A stretch of 64,000 bases of DNA from Diplonema japonicum (lineage: Eukaryota > Euglenozoa > Diplonemea > Diplonemida > Diplonemidae). A program made the translations under genes and the position numbers. Of the stretch, positions 28,690 through 40,300 are shown one piece after another (position 1 is the stretch's first letter; each line of letters opens with the position of its first letter). The notes under the pieces were generated by a model. The model did not search any database. It was not told where the DNA came from and worked only from the letters and a program-made list of their open reading frames with translations. Location of the stretch: the NCBI GenBank assembly GCA_964019335.1, contig OZ025696.1:124001-188000 (forward strand), in the 5' to 3' direction.

Positions 28690-29660
28690 TTAAAGGAAAA
28701 AGACCCCAGGCGGGAGGGGAGGGGGAAGGGGGGGGACTACCCTGAAGGCTGGGTCTTCAACTGGGAAAGAACTTCGAGGAGTAACTGGGACTGAACCCCA
28801 CCAGTTGGGAAATGGGGGTTTTTGAAGGTAATCTTTCTGCAGTTGCTGCACATATTCTTCCCCTCCCCTCACTCCGCTTCCTCTTCGCCGGCCTGCGGGG
28901 GGCGAGGGGTGGAGAAGTACATCAGACGCCATGCAGAGACCTTGAGGTACTCTGCAGATCTGACGTGTCTTTTGAAACTTTTCGGGCCACAGCGCAGATG
29001 TGGACACAAGGTATACCCAACACCTGCAGCTCACAGCAAGTGCACCCAATTCTCCCATGTGCCCATTCTGCGTACTTAGTGGAATTGGTTTCCCTTACGT
29101 CAAAAAACAGCCTCTTCCAGGTCGCACCACAACTTGGAGCGGTTGTACGCCTTCTCGGCAATTTGGGGGCAAAGCCCAGTGGCAGAGTCGGGTATTCGAT
29201 CTCGCGTGGAGGTGATCATTTTCGCGTCCCTGAGGCGGATCCACTCTATACAAGAAAGGATGTTTAGGCACGTGCCTCACGCAGAATACTTGAACCCTGG
29301 GAAAGTAAGCTCTCGACAAAATTCGTCGAACGGTCCCCGAAGGTGCAGACTGGAACATGTGATAATGCCCAGTGCTCCAAGGGCTGAGCCAATAAGTACT
29401 TGAGCACGGCTTTGCCCATTTGAGTGTTCTCAACCTTTCTTTTGTTTCAAACGGGCAAAAGTTAAAATACCTCGTCTCTGGCTTTCTTGAAGTTATAAAT
29501 AGCTTTCGCAAGCTTCCAGAAAAGGTTCTTCCCATTGGTTCTGAACCCCGGTTGGGCCTGCACGTTCCCCCCAAGGTGCACACAGCACCTACCGATGTGG
29601 CAGTCCTTGGACTCCTTCTTGAGGACCTTTTCGGGGCCTTTCTGCAGGTATTCTTACCTT
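28690..29660 (-). pseudogene. MULE transposase remnant with SWIM zinc finger
   Basis: On the minus strand fragments in at least three reading frames together resemble the C-terminal half of a MULE transposase. One stretch reads KYLLAQPLEHWALSHVP followed by CTFGDRSTNF. Another reads GLCPQIAEKAYNRSKLW. A third (about 28985-29050) carries the SWIM signature CTC then GIPCVHICAV. The frames are separated by stops and frameshifts, so no functional product is expected. Confidence 0.72.
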
Positions 29661-29764
29661 GCCCATCTTGAAATGAGAAAAAAAAAAAGGTTGCAAATAC
29701 TCGAAAATACAAAAAAAAGATCCAAAATTTTCGAAAAACTAAAAATGGGAACAATAGAAAGGTT

Positions 29765-30116
29765 TCATGGGAAAGTGTAAAAAAAGTTCTGGGTTACCGT
29801 GGATGGTGGGAAAAAAGTTTTGGGTTTCCATACTTGGTGGAAAAAAAGTTATGGGTTTCCGTACTTGGTGGAAAAAAAGTTGTGGGTTACCGTGGATGGT
29901 GGAAAAAAAGTTCCAACATACATGGTTTAGTGGAAATAAGATTAGGTTACCGTGGACAGTGGAAAGTTTATTAAAAAAAACCGTTTTGGTGGAAAAAAAA
30001 GTTATGATTACCGTACTTGGTGGAAAAAAAGTTCCAAGTTACCGTGAATAGAGGTAAACTGCTTACAGTACTTGGTGGAAAAAAGTTATTTGCTTACCGT
30101 GAACGGTGTTTTTCTC
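29765..30116. repeat. Right terminal inverted repeat with internal array
   Basis: About nine degenerate units with the core GTGGAAAAAAAGTT plus TTACCGT. The last 45 bp pair with the left end. Confidence 0.75.
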
Positions 30117-30125
30117 TTTTTATTT
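30117..30125. repeat. Target site duplication, right
   Basis: TTTTTATTT, matching 28404-28412. Confidence 0.7.
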
Positions 30126-30676
30126 TTTTGCGTTAGAAGAGCTTCAGAAAAAGACAGGGGAAAAAGAGGGGGGGGGGGGAGAGTGGGGTCTAGAACCGTT
30201 TGGGCATTCTGTGAGAGGTCACCTCTCTGCCCCAAAGAAAAATAAATGGCTTTATACTTTTTTTTTTTCTTCTTCTTTTTCTTCTTCTTTCTTTTCTTTT
30301 TTTTTTTTTTTTAAAGTTAGGATCTTTTTCTTTTTCTTTTTTTATTTTGTTTTGTTTTTAGATATGACAGAAACAAAAAGGCCTTTTTCAATTCATGCAA
30401 AAAAAAAAAAAAAAAAAAAAAAAAAGATCAGGAAGAAAGACACAACTCTACCCTAGAAACGTTCGCAAAGACTACATCACTGAAGTTAGTGTTGGAGAAT
30501 GGGCTTAAGTGCAGTCGGTACTAAAACCTTTTTTTTTTTCTTCATTCTGATTGGGGGAGTTACTTCATAAAGCGAAAGCTTCCGCTTTCTTTTCCTCCCG
30601 ACCTCTAATTTTTCATTTTCGTCATTTTCTTCTTCTTCACTCTCATAATTACACGACCCGTGTAAATATGATTGAG

Positions 30677-30707
<31 letters not shown>

Positions 30708-32581
30708 CAAGCCTTAGAAAGTGATGTTCTAGTTTCGCTAGCCCAGCAGGAGCTTGTAAATCTTGTGAATACCAGGAAAAAAAAATTCACTATGACAGGA
30801 ACGAAGTGGTTAGCAACGGCCAGAAAATATGCGAGTGACTAAATTGACGAAAGGTCTCAAGAGGAAAATGTTTTAAAAAAATAGATCCAGGGGGAAAAGA
30901 AAACACAGGTGGCCTATATCCATAAGAAAAATAGGGGAGTGGGAAAAAAAGAACAAGTAATAAATCTCACTATGAAGGGGAGGCTTGCACCATAACAGCG
31001 GCTTCTAGTCACGGGACCAAGCCGAGGGGGGCAAGGAAAAAGCACAATAAAAAAAAGAGAAAAAAAAATCCTTTAAAAAGGAGATCCTGTAAGGCCCCAA
31101 GAAAAAAAAAAAAAAAGAAATTACCCAGTTAAAAACGTAGTTGATTTACCAACGGTTGCCCAGTGGAGGGGGGCTGCAACTACTACAAACGATATGGGTG
31201 GCATTGTTCTTTTTTCATGGTTTTTACAGTTCGAAAATAGAAGAAAACATAATAACTAGGCGCAAATAGAGGGAGGGAAGGGGGGGGGGGAGACTAGTGG
31301 CGCTTCATTAGTTCGTGCGCACGAACTGGCAAAACAAATCAAAAAAAAAAAAAAAAAAAACACAAATTCTTTTCTTTTTCTTTTTTTTTTATTCTTCGTT
31401 TCTTGTCTGTGCGGGCAAGGGAGAAACGAAGCATGGCGGAAAAAAGGGAAACATAAAAAAAAAAAAAAAAAAAAAAATGTTCACTATTTTGGGAGGGGGA
31501 GTAGTGCTGGGAATTAACACTTTGTTTCCACCTTTCTATTTTCTTTTTTTTCGATCTCTGACTCTTTCTTTAAAAAGAAAGAGATTTTTCACAATTAAGT
31601 TGGGGGGGGGGGGGGGGGGGGAGGCAGCTGAAATGATTTTAAGCAAAATTCGACGACCCCACCCTTTATATATTTTCTTTTCCCTTTTTTGCGTTACTTT
31701 GAGCAAGCTTTAGATCTAAGAAAGCAGCAGTGTCCAAGGAAATTGTTCACAGACCTTTTTTTTTTTAAAACAAGAACTCACAGAACCTTAATAATAAAAA
31801 AAGAAAATACGGTTACAAAAGTCTTCTTCCAAGTTAAGAGATTATTTGTAAACACACATAACACTTCCTCAACTATTTCTTTCTTTTTTTCTTCTTTCTT
31901 TTTTGATAACTACAATAACAAGTGTTTGCTGTTCATCAAAAAAGAAATAAAGAAAGAAATCTAAAGAAAAAAAAAGGGGGGGATGTGGACTTCTAAAAAA
32001 AGAAAAAGTGGTTTTATTTTTACTATCCATTAGGTTGAGGGGGTGATGTACTACAAGATGTGCTTTCTTTTTTTTTTTTTTTTTTTAGTTTTCTTTTTCC
32101 CACTTCTCCCACATAACACAAGGTATGAGGGGAGGAAAGCTGGATTCTCACTTTCTTGTTAGAAATGTAATAGCATTCAACTACTGTGCTTGTTTTTTTT
32201 TTTTTTTTTTCTTTTTTTTTTTTTTGTGCACATTAACGGGGGGGGGAAAGAGTCGGTTGTTTATTTGGTTGATGTACAGCCGGGTTTAACCTGTAGAAGG
32301 ATAAGCCCAACAATGCCACTACTGCACTTAAGCAGTTAAAAAAAAAAAAAAAGGATTTGTCTAGGTAGATAACAAATTACAGCCTTCATGCCAACAGCAA
32401 GAATGAAACAGGACTTTAAAAAAAACCTCCACATAATTCTTTTTCCTCGGATGAATAACCCATGCCATTCTGAGAATATATTTGTGCTAAAGGAGGTCGC
32501 TAAGGGGGGGTAAATATTAAGTATTTCCCCCTACTACTTAAATTCTTTGTTCAAGCAAATAAAAAAAAAAAAAAAAAGAAA
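30126..32581. other. Gene-free spacer
   Basis: Homopolymer-rich (runs near 30310, 30400, 30680, 31340, 31460, 31600 of G, 32190). It carries one family C repeat at 30784-30821. No credible gene on either strand. Confidence 0.75.
30784..30821. repeat. Repeat family C, copy 3
   Basis: One mismatch (GACAGG for GATAGG) against the copies at 14607 and 18383. It is followed by GAAAATATGCGAG, similar to the sequence after copy 1. Confidence 0.65.
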
Positions 32582-32697
32582 GAGATGAGATAAAGGAGGT
32601 TCCTGTCTTGGAACGTCCCCCTTGTCTCTACTTATCTACCCCTTTCTCCCTTCTGGGGCCTCGGCCTTTCTTTCTTTGTTGGCTGTGTTGCCTTAAA
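32582..32697 (-). mobile_element. Family B element, short 5'-truncated copy
   Basis: Nearly identical to 34031-34145 but cut inside the coding part: the minus strand keeps only a C-terminus with KERPRPQKGERGR, the stop, and the hairpin tail (GGAACG...GGTTCC). Sharing the 3' end but not the 5' extent is what target-primed retrotransposition produces. Confidence 0.6.
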
Positions 32698-33961
32698 GAA
32701 AGTTCTTTTGTTTTTCGTTTTGTTTTAAATCCTGTTTCATTCTCTTTTTCTTTTATATAATCTGGCATTTTTCTTTTCTTCTTTTTTCTAAAAAAAAAAA
32801 AAAATCTTTGGCACGGGCTTTGCAAAGAAAAAAAAAAATTAAAAAAGCAACCACAAAGGATAAATAAAGAACAGTTTTACGTACGCAACGAGTGCAGAAT
32901 TTTCTACCCAAAAAAAAAAAAAAAAAAAAAAGAGAGATTATATGAGCTCGTCCGGAAAAAGATGTCAACAAACGTCCCAAACAAGCTCACATGGAACCCC
33001 CTAAATTCTTTTTTTCCCCTGCAGGTGGTGGAACTTTGGAGTTGGGCGTCAGTTCACCGGAAAAGGAGGGGGGGGGGGGGGGGGGGGGGGGGGCTACGTT
33101 GTCGGCGTACGGCCGTACGTACGCGTATTTCGAACGTACGCCGTGCGCACTTTTTCTTAGATTTGCTGCGGACGCGTACGCATTTTTTTGCGTACGGCAT
33201 TCATTTTGGAAAGTCTTCTAGAAAGCCCAAAGCAATATTCACTGGGCATGTCTTGAGGCTTTTGGGTCAGGCCTGCGGTGTTGGGAGCTCGGGGTAAGGG
33301 GCACCATTCAAGGTGGAAGCCCATTGGGATTTGACAAAGCTGATCCTCTTGTCAGAGATATAATTCAGGTCAAACGTAGTCTCACCTGCACGCAGCTTGT
33401 GAGACTACTGGCGTGCGGCAGAACTTAGGTTGTTGGAAGACCTGCATCAGGCGCCTGATCCTGATGATGAAGAGTGCGTCTGATGGAGACGAATCGGGTG
33501 TAAAAGTGTTTGCATGAAGCCTGCCGCCCACCCTCTCTTTCCATCCATTTTTGTGCCACTCCCATTTACCCCCGACAACGTAGCAGGGGGGGGGGGAAGG
33601 GGGTATAATAGATAAAGGAGGCCAGTGTTGGTGTCCTTAATGCGCGCTTTAGAAAAAAAAAAATTTAAAATAGAGGGAGGGGGAAAGGGCACATAGGATA
33701 CGTTTAATGGGGTAGGGGGGGGAGAGGATACGGAAAAGAGATTAGAAGACGGGAAGGGAGTGGGGGAGAAAGACTTTTAAAGAAAAGACGGGCTTTCAGT
33801 TAGGCATTCCTTTTATTTTTTATATCTTCCTCCATTTTCTTATTTCATCCGCTCCCCCCCGCAGGCTGAAAATGAAAGTAAAACCCTGAGGAGAGGAAAA
33901 TAATAATAACTAATAAATAATTGCAATTTCTTCTTTTATATTACCGCACAAATTATGAGTC

Positions 33962-33994
<33 letters not shown>

Positions 33995-34030
33995 GTGCCT
34001 CATTTTGGCGGTAAAGTAAGTCAAAAAAAA
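32698..34030. other. Spacer with palindrome cluster and G runs
   Basis: Holds a G run of about 25 at 33068-33093, a cluster of CGTACG palindromes at 33098-33205, and a GC-balanced block at 33210-33560 without a convincing gene. An A run of about 29 lies at 33962-33990. Confidence 0.65.
33098..33205. repeat. Cluster of CGTACG palindromes
   Basis: GTACG or CGTAC occurs about seven times in 100 bp, with GCGTACGC itself palindromic and a possible hairpin of two such units around a T7 loop. Confidence 0.7.
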
Positions 34031-34458
34031 GAGATGAGATAAAGGAGGTTCCTGTTTTGGAACGTCCCCCTTGTCTCTACTTATCTACCCCTTTCTCCCT
34101 TCTGGGGCCTCGGCCTTTCTTTCTTTTTTGGCTGTGTTGCCTTTCTCAAAGTATCCTCCCTTTCTTCTTGCCACTTTCTGCCCAGTTTCTTAAGGTCCTT
34201 CTTGGTTTTCTCTGATGCAAAAACTGGCCTTCTGTTCCATCCCAGACTCTTCTTCGCACCTATGGTTCTAAGCGCGTGGTTCTTCTGGCTCTCCGCTGGG
34301 AAGATCCGCTTGCCTCTGACCTTCTTCTGTATGCGTGCTGTGTCCCACCCTTCTTGGATTCTTTCCAGGAGGCCGTGGAAACTCCGCGCTTTCTTCTGTA
34401 TCATGTCTAGATCACCCTTCTTCCCCGTGATCGGCTCGACGCCCAGCGTGTTCTCGAA
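34031..34458 (-). mobile_element. Family B element, longer copy with ORF remnant
   Basis: On the minus strand an open frame of about 125 codons from 34458 to the stop at 34081 encodes a basic protein end with NHALRTIG, GWNRRPVFAS and a Lys/Arg/Pro-rich tail; the hairpin 3' end follows. At its 5' edge the sequence changes abruptly to A/T homopolymer, just after TTGACTAG, which could be a truncation point or an intron acceptor. No domain is recognised. It has related copies at 14658-14920 and 32582-32697. Confidence 0.6.
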
Positions 34459-34999
34459 GTCTAGTCAAAAAAAAAAAAGAAATGACGAAAAAAAAAAGAA
34501 TTTTTAAAAAAAAAAAAAAGGAAAGGGTGCTGTGGTAGTACCAATAATAATAAAAAGACCACACCCCCCTAATAACAAACAAAGACAATGGATACGCTTT
34601 TAATTCTTTCTAAAAAAAAATCTTTCTTTTTTTTTTTTAAATTATTACTTCACTCTACTAAATCGCTCCCGACTCAGAGCCATAAATAAAAAACTGCCAC
34701 AAAAAAGCCCTTCATTGGAGAAGCAAGTATTCAGAGTGTCGTGAAAAAAAAAAAAAAAAAAAAAAAACTACGAAACGAAACTCTTTTTTTTTTTTTTTTT
34801 TTTTTACCGTTCCTCTATGTAACGGTAACCACTACTTTTTGTTTCCTTTTTTTTTTTTTTTTTTTTTTTTTGCGTTTAAAGTTCTATTTTTTTTTCTTTT
34901 TTCGTAAAAGTTTCTTTACCTCTATGTTGATGGGAGGGGGGGGGGGAGGGGGGTTTTTTTTTTCTTCATTCCTTTTCCTTCTTTTTTTTTTTCCCCTCC
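34459..34999. other. Spacer, no gene
   Basis: Almost entirely homopolymer and AT-rich, with T runs of about 20 at 34785-34806 and 34849-34871. Nothing else seen. Confidence 0.8.
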
Positions 35000-37129
35000 C
35001 TACAACTCAGCATAATACGTCTGCTGAGTCGAAGTTGTTGCCGAACAAGGCGTCGACACCGTGGGAGCAACGAGAATAAATGAACTATTTTGATGCACCA
35101 AGTTGGCCAGAGAAGTCTGCTTAAATGACATATTCGGCATAGACAAGGTATGAACAGTTCGAGTCGGCGAACTCTGGACAACCTCCACTTCCTCCTCACC
35201 CCCGGTGTCATTCTCAGTAGCCCCGACGATCGGGCTACTGTTTTTATCGGTCATTTCATCAGGCTCTACAAGCTCAGTATGCAGCAAAGGGTGGGAAAAC
35301 GAACTAAAATCACAACCGTCAATAACCTCAGCATCGAAGTCCATTATCTCCATCGTCTTTCTACTACCACATGTAAAGGTCAGGGTGTAAGCAACCGAAT
35401 CATAAACCGCTTTTATGAGTAAAATATAAGTTGACGATACGAAAAGATACGCGGCACCCTGAAACACACCATTGCTAGGGGAAAGGATCCCGATGGACAT
35501 AAGGAGAACAGCTATTAAAATACAAAAAGAAATCATTGCGGAGGCGATGTTGTCGATGCGCGACGCGAACGGGGTGTAAATCGCAACGATGAGAAAGTAA
35601 AGCAGCATGACTGCAACCAACGTGAAATTCCGCGCGTGGCATGTTGCTGATTCGTCCGGTTTCATTGCCGTGGCAATTCCAATAAACAGCATGTGGTACG
35701 CGTCAAAAACGCACCAAGCCTGCATCCCATCTCTATTTGAATCAAACATGACACCATACAGTCTGACAAAGTCGGGACTGTCTTCTGTCGGAAACCATGT
35801 TCTCGTACCGAGCAGCATTCGTTTCAGCGTACCCGTCCACCCCTCCGCGTTGATCAAACTGGAGTCACTATCATTGTGTGCTTTAAAACACCTCGCTCTG
35901 AGAAGTGATAAATAAACCATGATCGGCGCTAATATCAGAAATGCAAGGAAGCCGCCTGCCAGTGCGACCGCGTAGAACGGCATTTTTTCCGGGCGGAGAA
36001 GAAGTTTTGGAGCGGCGAAAGCAAGACCCTGCATGAGAAACATTACAGGAATGTATATCAAACCGGGACAGCGAACCTGCGCCATCGCTTCTTTAAACGT
36101 TGCAAGGCCGCGAATGATTTTAACAATGGCAGCAGCGATGAGTAAGACGGACGCGAAGCCGATGATGATGACGGAGTTGTACAGCATTGCGCCGACCTCG
36201 TAAGAACCACGGTGGGTTCCGATTGCAGCACCGATGGGATGCAGCTCCCATGGTAACGGATCGCCTTGATCGCCTCCTTCTATGTAAGAGTTGCAGTCAA
36301 GCTGCATCAACAACGCCATTTTCCCCAACGCGGGAGTTGCTCCTGACGCGCCTGATAGCAAACCGGAGACCATTAACCCAACTCCGACGGTGGATGATAC
36401 ATCACGCTGATTTTGAACAACATCCACCGGCAACAAAGGCGGAGGGGGCGGCGGAACAATGGTTGCCGTCACCGTAGGCTGCTCTTCAGCAAGAACCACT
36501 GTTTCCGAAGGAAGGGCTTGCTGCAAGGTTACCGTCGTGCTCCTTTGTGGTACAATGGTCAACGATGCTGTCGCTGTCGCTGTGGGTACCGTGTTTGTAT
36601 CGGAGATTACATTGCTTTGAGTTTCTGTGGTTGTAACTGTGTTTGACTTCAAGGTCTGTGTTCGCGTTGCAAGAGATTCTGTTGGGGTTGCAATGGTCGT
36701 CGATGGAGTCGGCGACAATGTTATTGTTATGGTTTCTGTTGCCGTTGCTGGTATGTAGTCCCAGCAGTTCCCGCCTGTGACTGGGTTCACACGGGCTACA
36801 GGGTGCGTAGCAGGTGTGGATGGTGTCTGATGTCCGAAGAACTTTGTCACGTCGATGTTTAGTTCTGTGTCGGGGTCCACGAACAGGTCGCACTGCCCTT
36901 CGTAGAACAGCGACTGGCAGCCTTTCCCCGACGAGCCCACCAGCCGGATTGTCGTGTTCAAACAGTATTCCTTGCATGCCTCTATCGGCATCGAGGCCCG
37001 TGATTCGTACGAACGGAAGACCATGCCTGTCGACCCCAAGCAAGCCCCAGTTCCTCGAAACCGCCATTTCACATTTGCCGCTTCCGCCACTGCGGCCATC
37101 AACGCCAGTGTTGTCAGTAAAGACCTCAT
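35000..37129 (-). CDS. Surface protein: Cys-rich head, Thr-rich stalk, about eight membrane spans
   Basis: 709 residues. A signal peptide (MRSLLTTLALMAAVAEA) leads to a Cys-containing head (20-150), then a Thr/Ser-rich stalk (about 150-250) likely to be O-glycosylated, with repeats of the TATETITIT kind and a short poly-Pro. About eight hydrophobic segments follow from residue 265 to 620, then a cytosolic tail with acidic and Ser/Thr clusters. The layout resembles large membrane-protein families of free-living kinetoplastids, but I cannot name a family and no transporter motif is visible. The leader on the minus strand has a pyrimidine-rich stretch ending in CACAG about 65 nt before the ATG, a plausible trans-splice acceptor. 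Confidence 0.8.
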   Translation of the reverse strand: MRSLLTTLALMAAVAEAANVKWRFRGTGACLGSTGMVFRSYESRASMPIEACKEYCLNTTIRLVGSSGKGCQSLFYEGQCDLFVDPDTELNIDVTKFFGHQTPSTPATHPVARVNPVTGGNCWDYIPATATETITITLSPTPSTTIATPTESLATRTQTLKSNTVTTTETQSNVISDTNTVPTATATASLTIVPQRSTTVTLQQALPSETVVLAEEQPTVTATIVPPPPPPLLPVDVVQNQRDVSSTVGVGLMVSGLLSGASGATPALGKMALLMQLDCNSYIEGGDQGDPLPWELHPIGAAIGTHRGSYEVGAMLYNSVIIIGFASVLLIAAAIVKIIRGLATFKEAMAQVRCPGLIYIPVMFLMQGLAFAAPKLLLRPEKMPFYAVALAGGFLAFLILAPIMVYLSLLRARCFKAHNDSDSSLINAEGWTGTLKRMLLGTRTWFPTEDSPDFVRLYGVMFDSNRDGMQAWCVFDAYHMLFIGIATAMKPDESATCHARNFTLVAVMLLYFLIVAIYTPFASRIDNIASAMISFCILIAVLLMSIGILSPSNGVFQGAAYLFVSSTYILLIKAVYDSVAYTLTFTCGSRKTMEIMDFDAEVIDGCDFSSFSHPLLHTELVEPDEMTDKNSSPIVGATENDTGGEEEVEVVQSSPTRTVHTLSMPNMSFKQTSLANLVHQNSSFILVAPTVSTPCSATTSTQQTYYAEL

Positions 37130-37343
37130 CTTGCATGCATGTATGTTCTCGTGGGGGGGTTTTTTTTGTGTTTCCCTGTTTTTTGTCAAAAAAAAAGATT
37201 CTGTGTGGTAAAGAAAAAAGAAAACTTTATAAAGGAGGGAAAGGGGGAGGGGGTTATGTAAATAAACCCTCAAAAAAAAAATCTTTTTTCTTATTTTTCT
37301 TCTATTCACATTGAAAACGTTCTTTTTTTTTTTCTCTTTTAAT

Positions 37344-40300
37344 TTACGGTTTGCTCCCTGCCGTGCCCGACAGCGCCCCCAGAAACTTTAACCTGTTCAT
37401 CAACGGTGTAGCAACGAGGGCGCCCCCTCGGAGCAGATCCCAATTTCTCCTGTGACGTTCTCTCGTCTCTTGGATGAAGCGCGACCGTGGGAGGGGCCCG
37501 TACAACGGAGAGAGGTACGTCAGTACCTTCCGCTCTAAATCCCCGGGGGAGAACGAAAGAAGGAGGTCGCAAGCAGCATCATTCTCCAGCAACGACATCA
37601 AAGCCCGCTCTCTAACCTCATAGGTCCGTGCTTGAAAGGCCTCAATGTTATAGTTCGAGAAAACAGCGGCAACGACCGAAGGAGAAACCTTGATCTTCTG
37701 ACGAAGAATATCAATGGCATCGCTGACAATCAACCACTGCGACCAAGATTCGTCATTTCCGCTTTCTGAAAGACGTTTCTTAGCGAGTCGCAAGTACTGT
37801 ATCAAGAGACGGCCGCTTGGAGTGTCTCGCATGACGCTGATCATCTCTTCTGCAACGATTTTTAATTGTACTTCGGACAGGATTCTCAAGTCGTTGAGGA
37901 GCTTCTCGTATTCTCCTTCACCGCAAAGCCCTGCTTCTCGGAGAAAGCCGAGCCTCCAGAGGCCTGGGGCGTATTCTACAGACTGTGCGTTTTCATGCCC
38001 GCCGCCCAACCGGCGGTTTAACCAATTCTCAGCTCGATCGACTCCTAGAGATGTCGGTACCTCGTTTACCTTGTGGTCCCGAACTGAGCCGTCCATGAAG
38101 TATATCTCGTAGATGAGCATTACCAACCGCCGTCTGTTGCTGTAGCCTGTTACGACGTCGCGCAGGTCGAACATTGATATTCTGGACGCGAGGTCATGGA
38201 ACATCCTAAGAGGGGCGTCGACGGACAGCTCCGAAATTATTGCCGACAGAAATCTTTTGAAGTACGTGTCGGTCTTTGCTTTGACAGAGCGGACCATTGA
38301 CAGTAAGTCGGGTTGGCCGGACAACGCGTCTTCAAACAACACCATGACATCCTCCGCATCATCGCCGAATAACAAATGCGTTTCCAGTGTTGGAAGGCTC
38401 GCCAGAATCTTTGTGAAATTCTCCCGTGCTTCAGGTGTGTCGAACAACATCTGTACATCCTCGCCCTCTAAGGTACCCGTTGTGGATGTTATGTTGGCGT
38501 TTTCAAAGGCGATTGTTAGCGTGCGGTCCCCTCCGCAGGTCTGTATCTTGATTAACAGCTTCAACAGCATGTCGCGGATGTCACCGTCCTCCATGCCCAC
38601 GTCGCGGGCGGCGTTTCGTAGATCGCTTAGCCCCTCAGCGGTTTCGATGTTCGCTGCAATAAGACCGATCACCTCCGATGCTGTATATTTCTCTTTGCAA
38701 TCTTTAATCTGCGAGAATACAACTTGTGTCGTTCCCACCACGTGAACAAGACTGTCGATGAACTCCGCGTCCCAGTCTTGTACGACCTGCGCGAGAATGG
38801 GAACGGATGTGAGGTCGCTGATGCTTTCCTTCACCTTACCGAACACAAGAACGGGGTATGATCTGCTGCTTAACGCGAGGAGGTTTTCAAGAAGCTCGTG
38901 GAGCTGCTCTGATGACAGAATGTTCAAATGATCGGCGAGTGAAGCGTTCTCCAGCATTCTGAAGATCTCCTTCTTGCTCAGCTTCGAAATCCGCATGACC
39001 TTGTTGTCCTCGTCCACCATACGGAACTCCCTGATCTTCGACACTAGTTTCTCCGACAGAATGTAAGGGATCGTGGAACGAACGTCGAAGGATAGAATCT
39101 CATCTGCAGCGCGGTCGACCAACCGAGACGAATAAGAGTTGCTCAGCGTCGCTTGTACAGTTGACAAAAAGAACCGAAGATCCGACTCACGCAATGTTGA
39201 AAAGATTATATCGGCATCTTCATTGTACACAATACAGTTCTTGAGCTTTCTGACAAGCAAGCCTCTTGACAAACGGTTTATAATGATTTGGTCCAGCCCG
39301 GCAATGCACAACACAAGCCTTTCACGCAGCTCGGCGTCGCCTGATGGGTGGAACACCAGTTTGTCAACATAACCTTTAAGCTGTAAATCAAATTTCTGAT
39401 GTGTTAACTTGAACGTGCGTGATGTCGGCGTGCCCAGGATCAATCTTTGCATGTACTTTTGAATTTGTAGTGGTGATTTGTCGATCAATCGTTTGGACAC
39501 TGCCGGCGGGAAATCCCTCGTAAGCTGCGCTTTGCTGAAAAGCGCGCCTTTCGAACCCCGAGATGAAGCTGCCAGAACAGGAAGCTTCTTCCATATCTTC
39601 ACTCTTGTCTCGATGTTCTCTAGAAATTCGTCGACATCAATCTCTGCGATGAGCTCTGCAACGTCTTCGAGCAGCATGACAAGGTAGTGGTTACGTGTCA
39701 TGAGACGTTCGGACACTGGGTAGTTGAACAGCGCGTCCGCTGCGTTGCGAATATTTTTCCGCATGGCTGCCGGGAGCGATCGGAACATGAGCTTCACGTC
39801 CTGGTCCTTGATGACGTTCACCAAGCTTACTGGGTCGAGTTTGATGCTTCCTTCTGTTTTCGTGATGCACCGCATTTCAGAGATGAACAGCTCGGCTTTT
39901 AGAAGCGCCTCTGAAGGTGCCAACGATTGCGCTACTAAATGCTTGCGCTTCAGCCGGACGATCTGGTTAGGGGGGATGCTTGTGTAGTGTTCCTCCATGG
40001 TGAAATATGACACCAACTGCTCGACGATCAAACCCTTGCAGACCTCCAAGAGCTCCCTCGTGGTCAGATCCTTCACGAGATCGAAGAACTCCGGCACCGC
40101 ACGCGAGGCTTCTAAAATGCTCCACCGGTTGACGGTACGGTTCTCCACTGTGTCTAGCTTGATGATGGCGTCGAGAAGCTTGGTTCGAGTATCGGGGTGC
40201 TGGACGGAACTGACAATAGCAGTGCTTATCGTTATCCTTCTGGGCTGATTCACATTGCTGTTGACTTGCGTGGCTTCTTTCTCCACTGCCTGTACATGGA

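Larger units (their letters stand above)
28413..30116 (-). mobile_element. Mutator-like DNA transposon (non-autonomous, decayed)
   Basis: A 1704-bp element bounded by inverted repeats that start GGGAAAAACACCG on the left and, reversed, GAGAAAAACACCG on the right, then agree for about 30 bp more. Each end carries an array of roughly 25-bp units containing TTCCACCAAGTACGGTAA or its complement. The interior encodes a broken transposase with a SWIM zinc finger, typical of MULE transposases. A 9-bp target duplication flanks it. Frameshifts and stops mean it cannot supply its own transposase. Confidence 0.82.

Noticed and set aside
33210-33560. Balanced-composition block with a short minus-strand frame (SDKRISFVKSQW)
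   Set aside because: The open part is under 45 codons, has no start or clear splice partners, and may be a remnant only.
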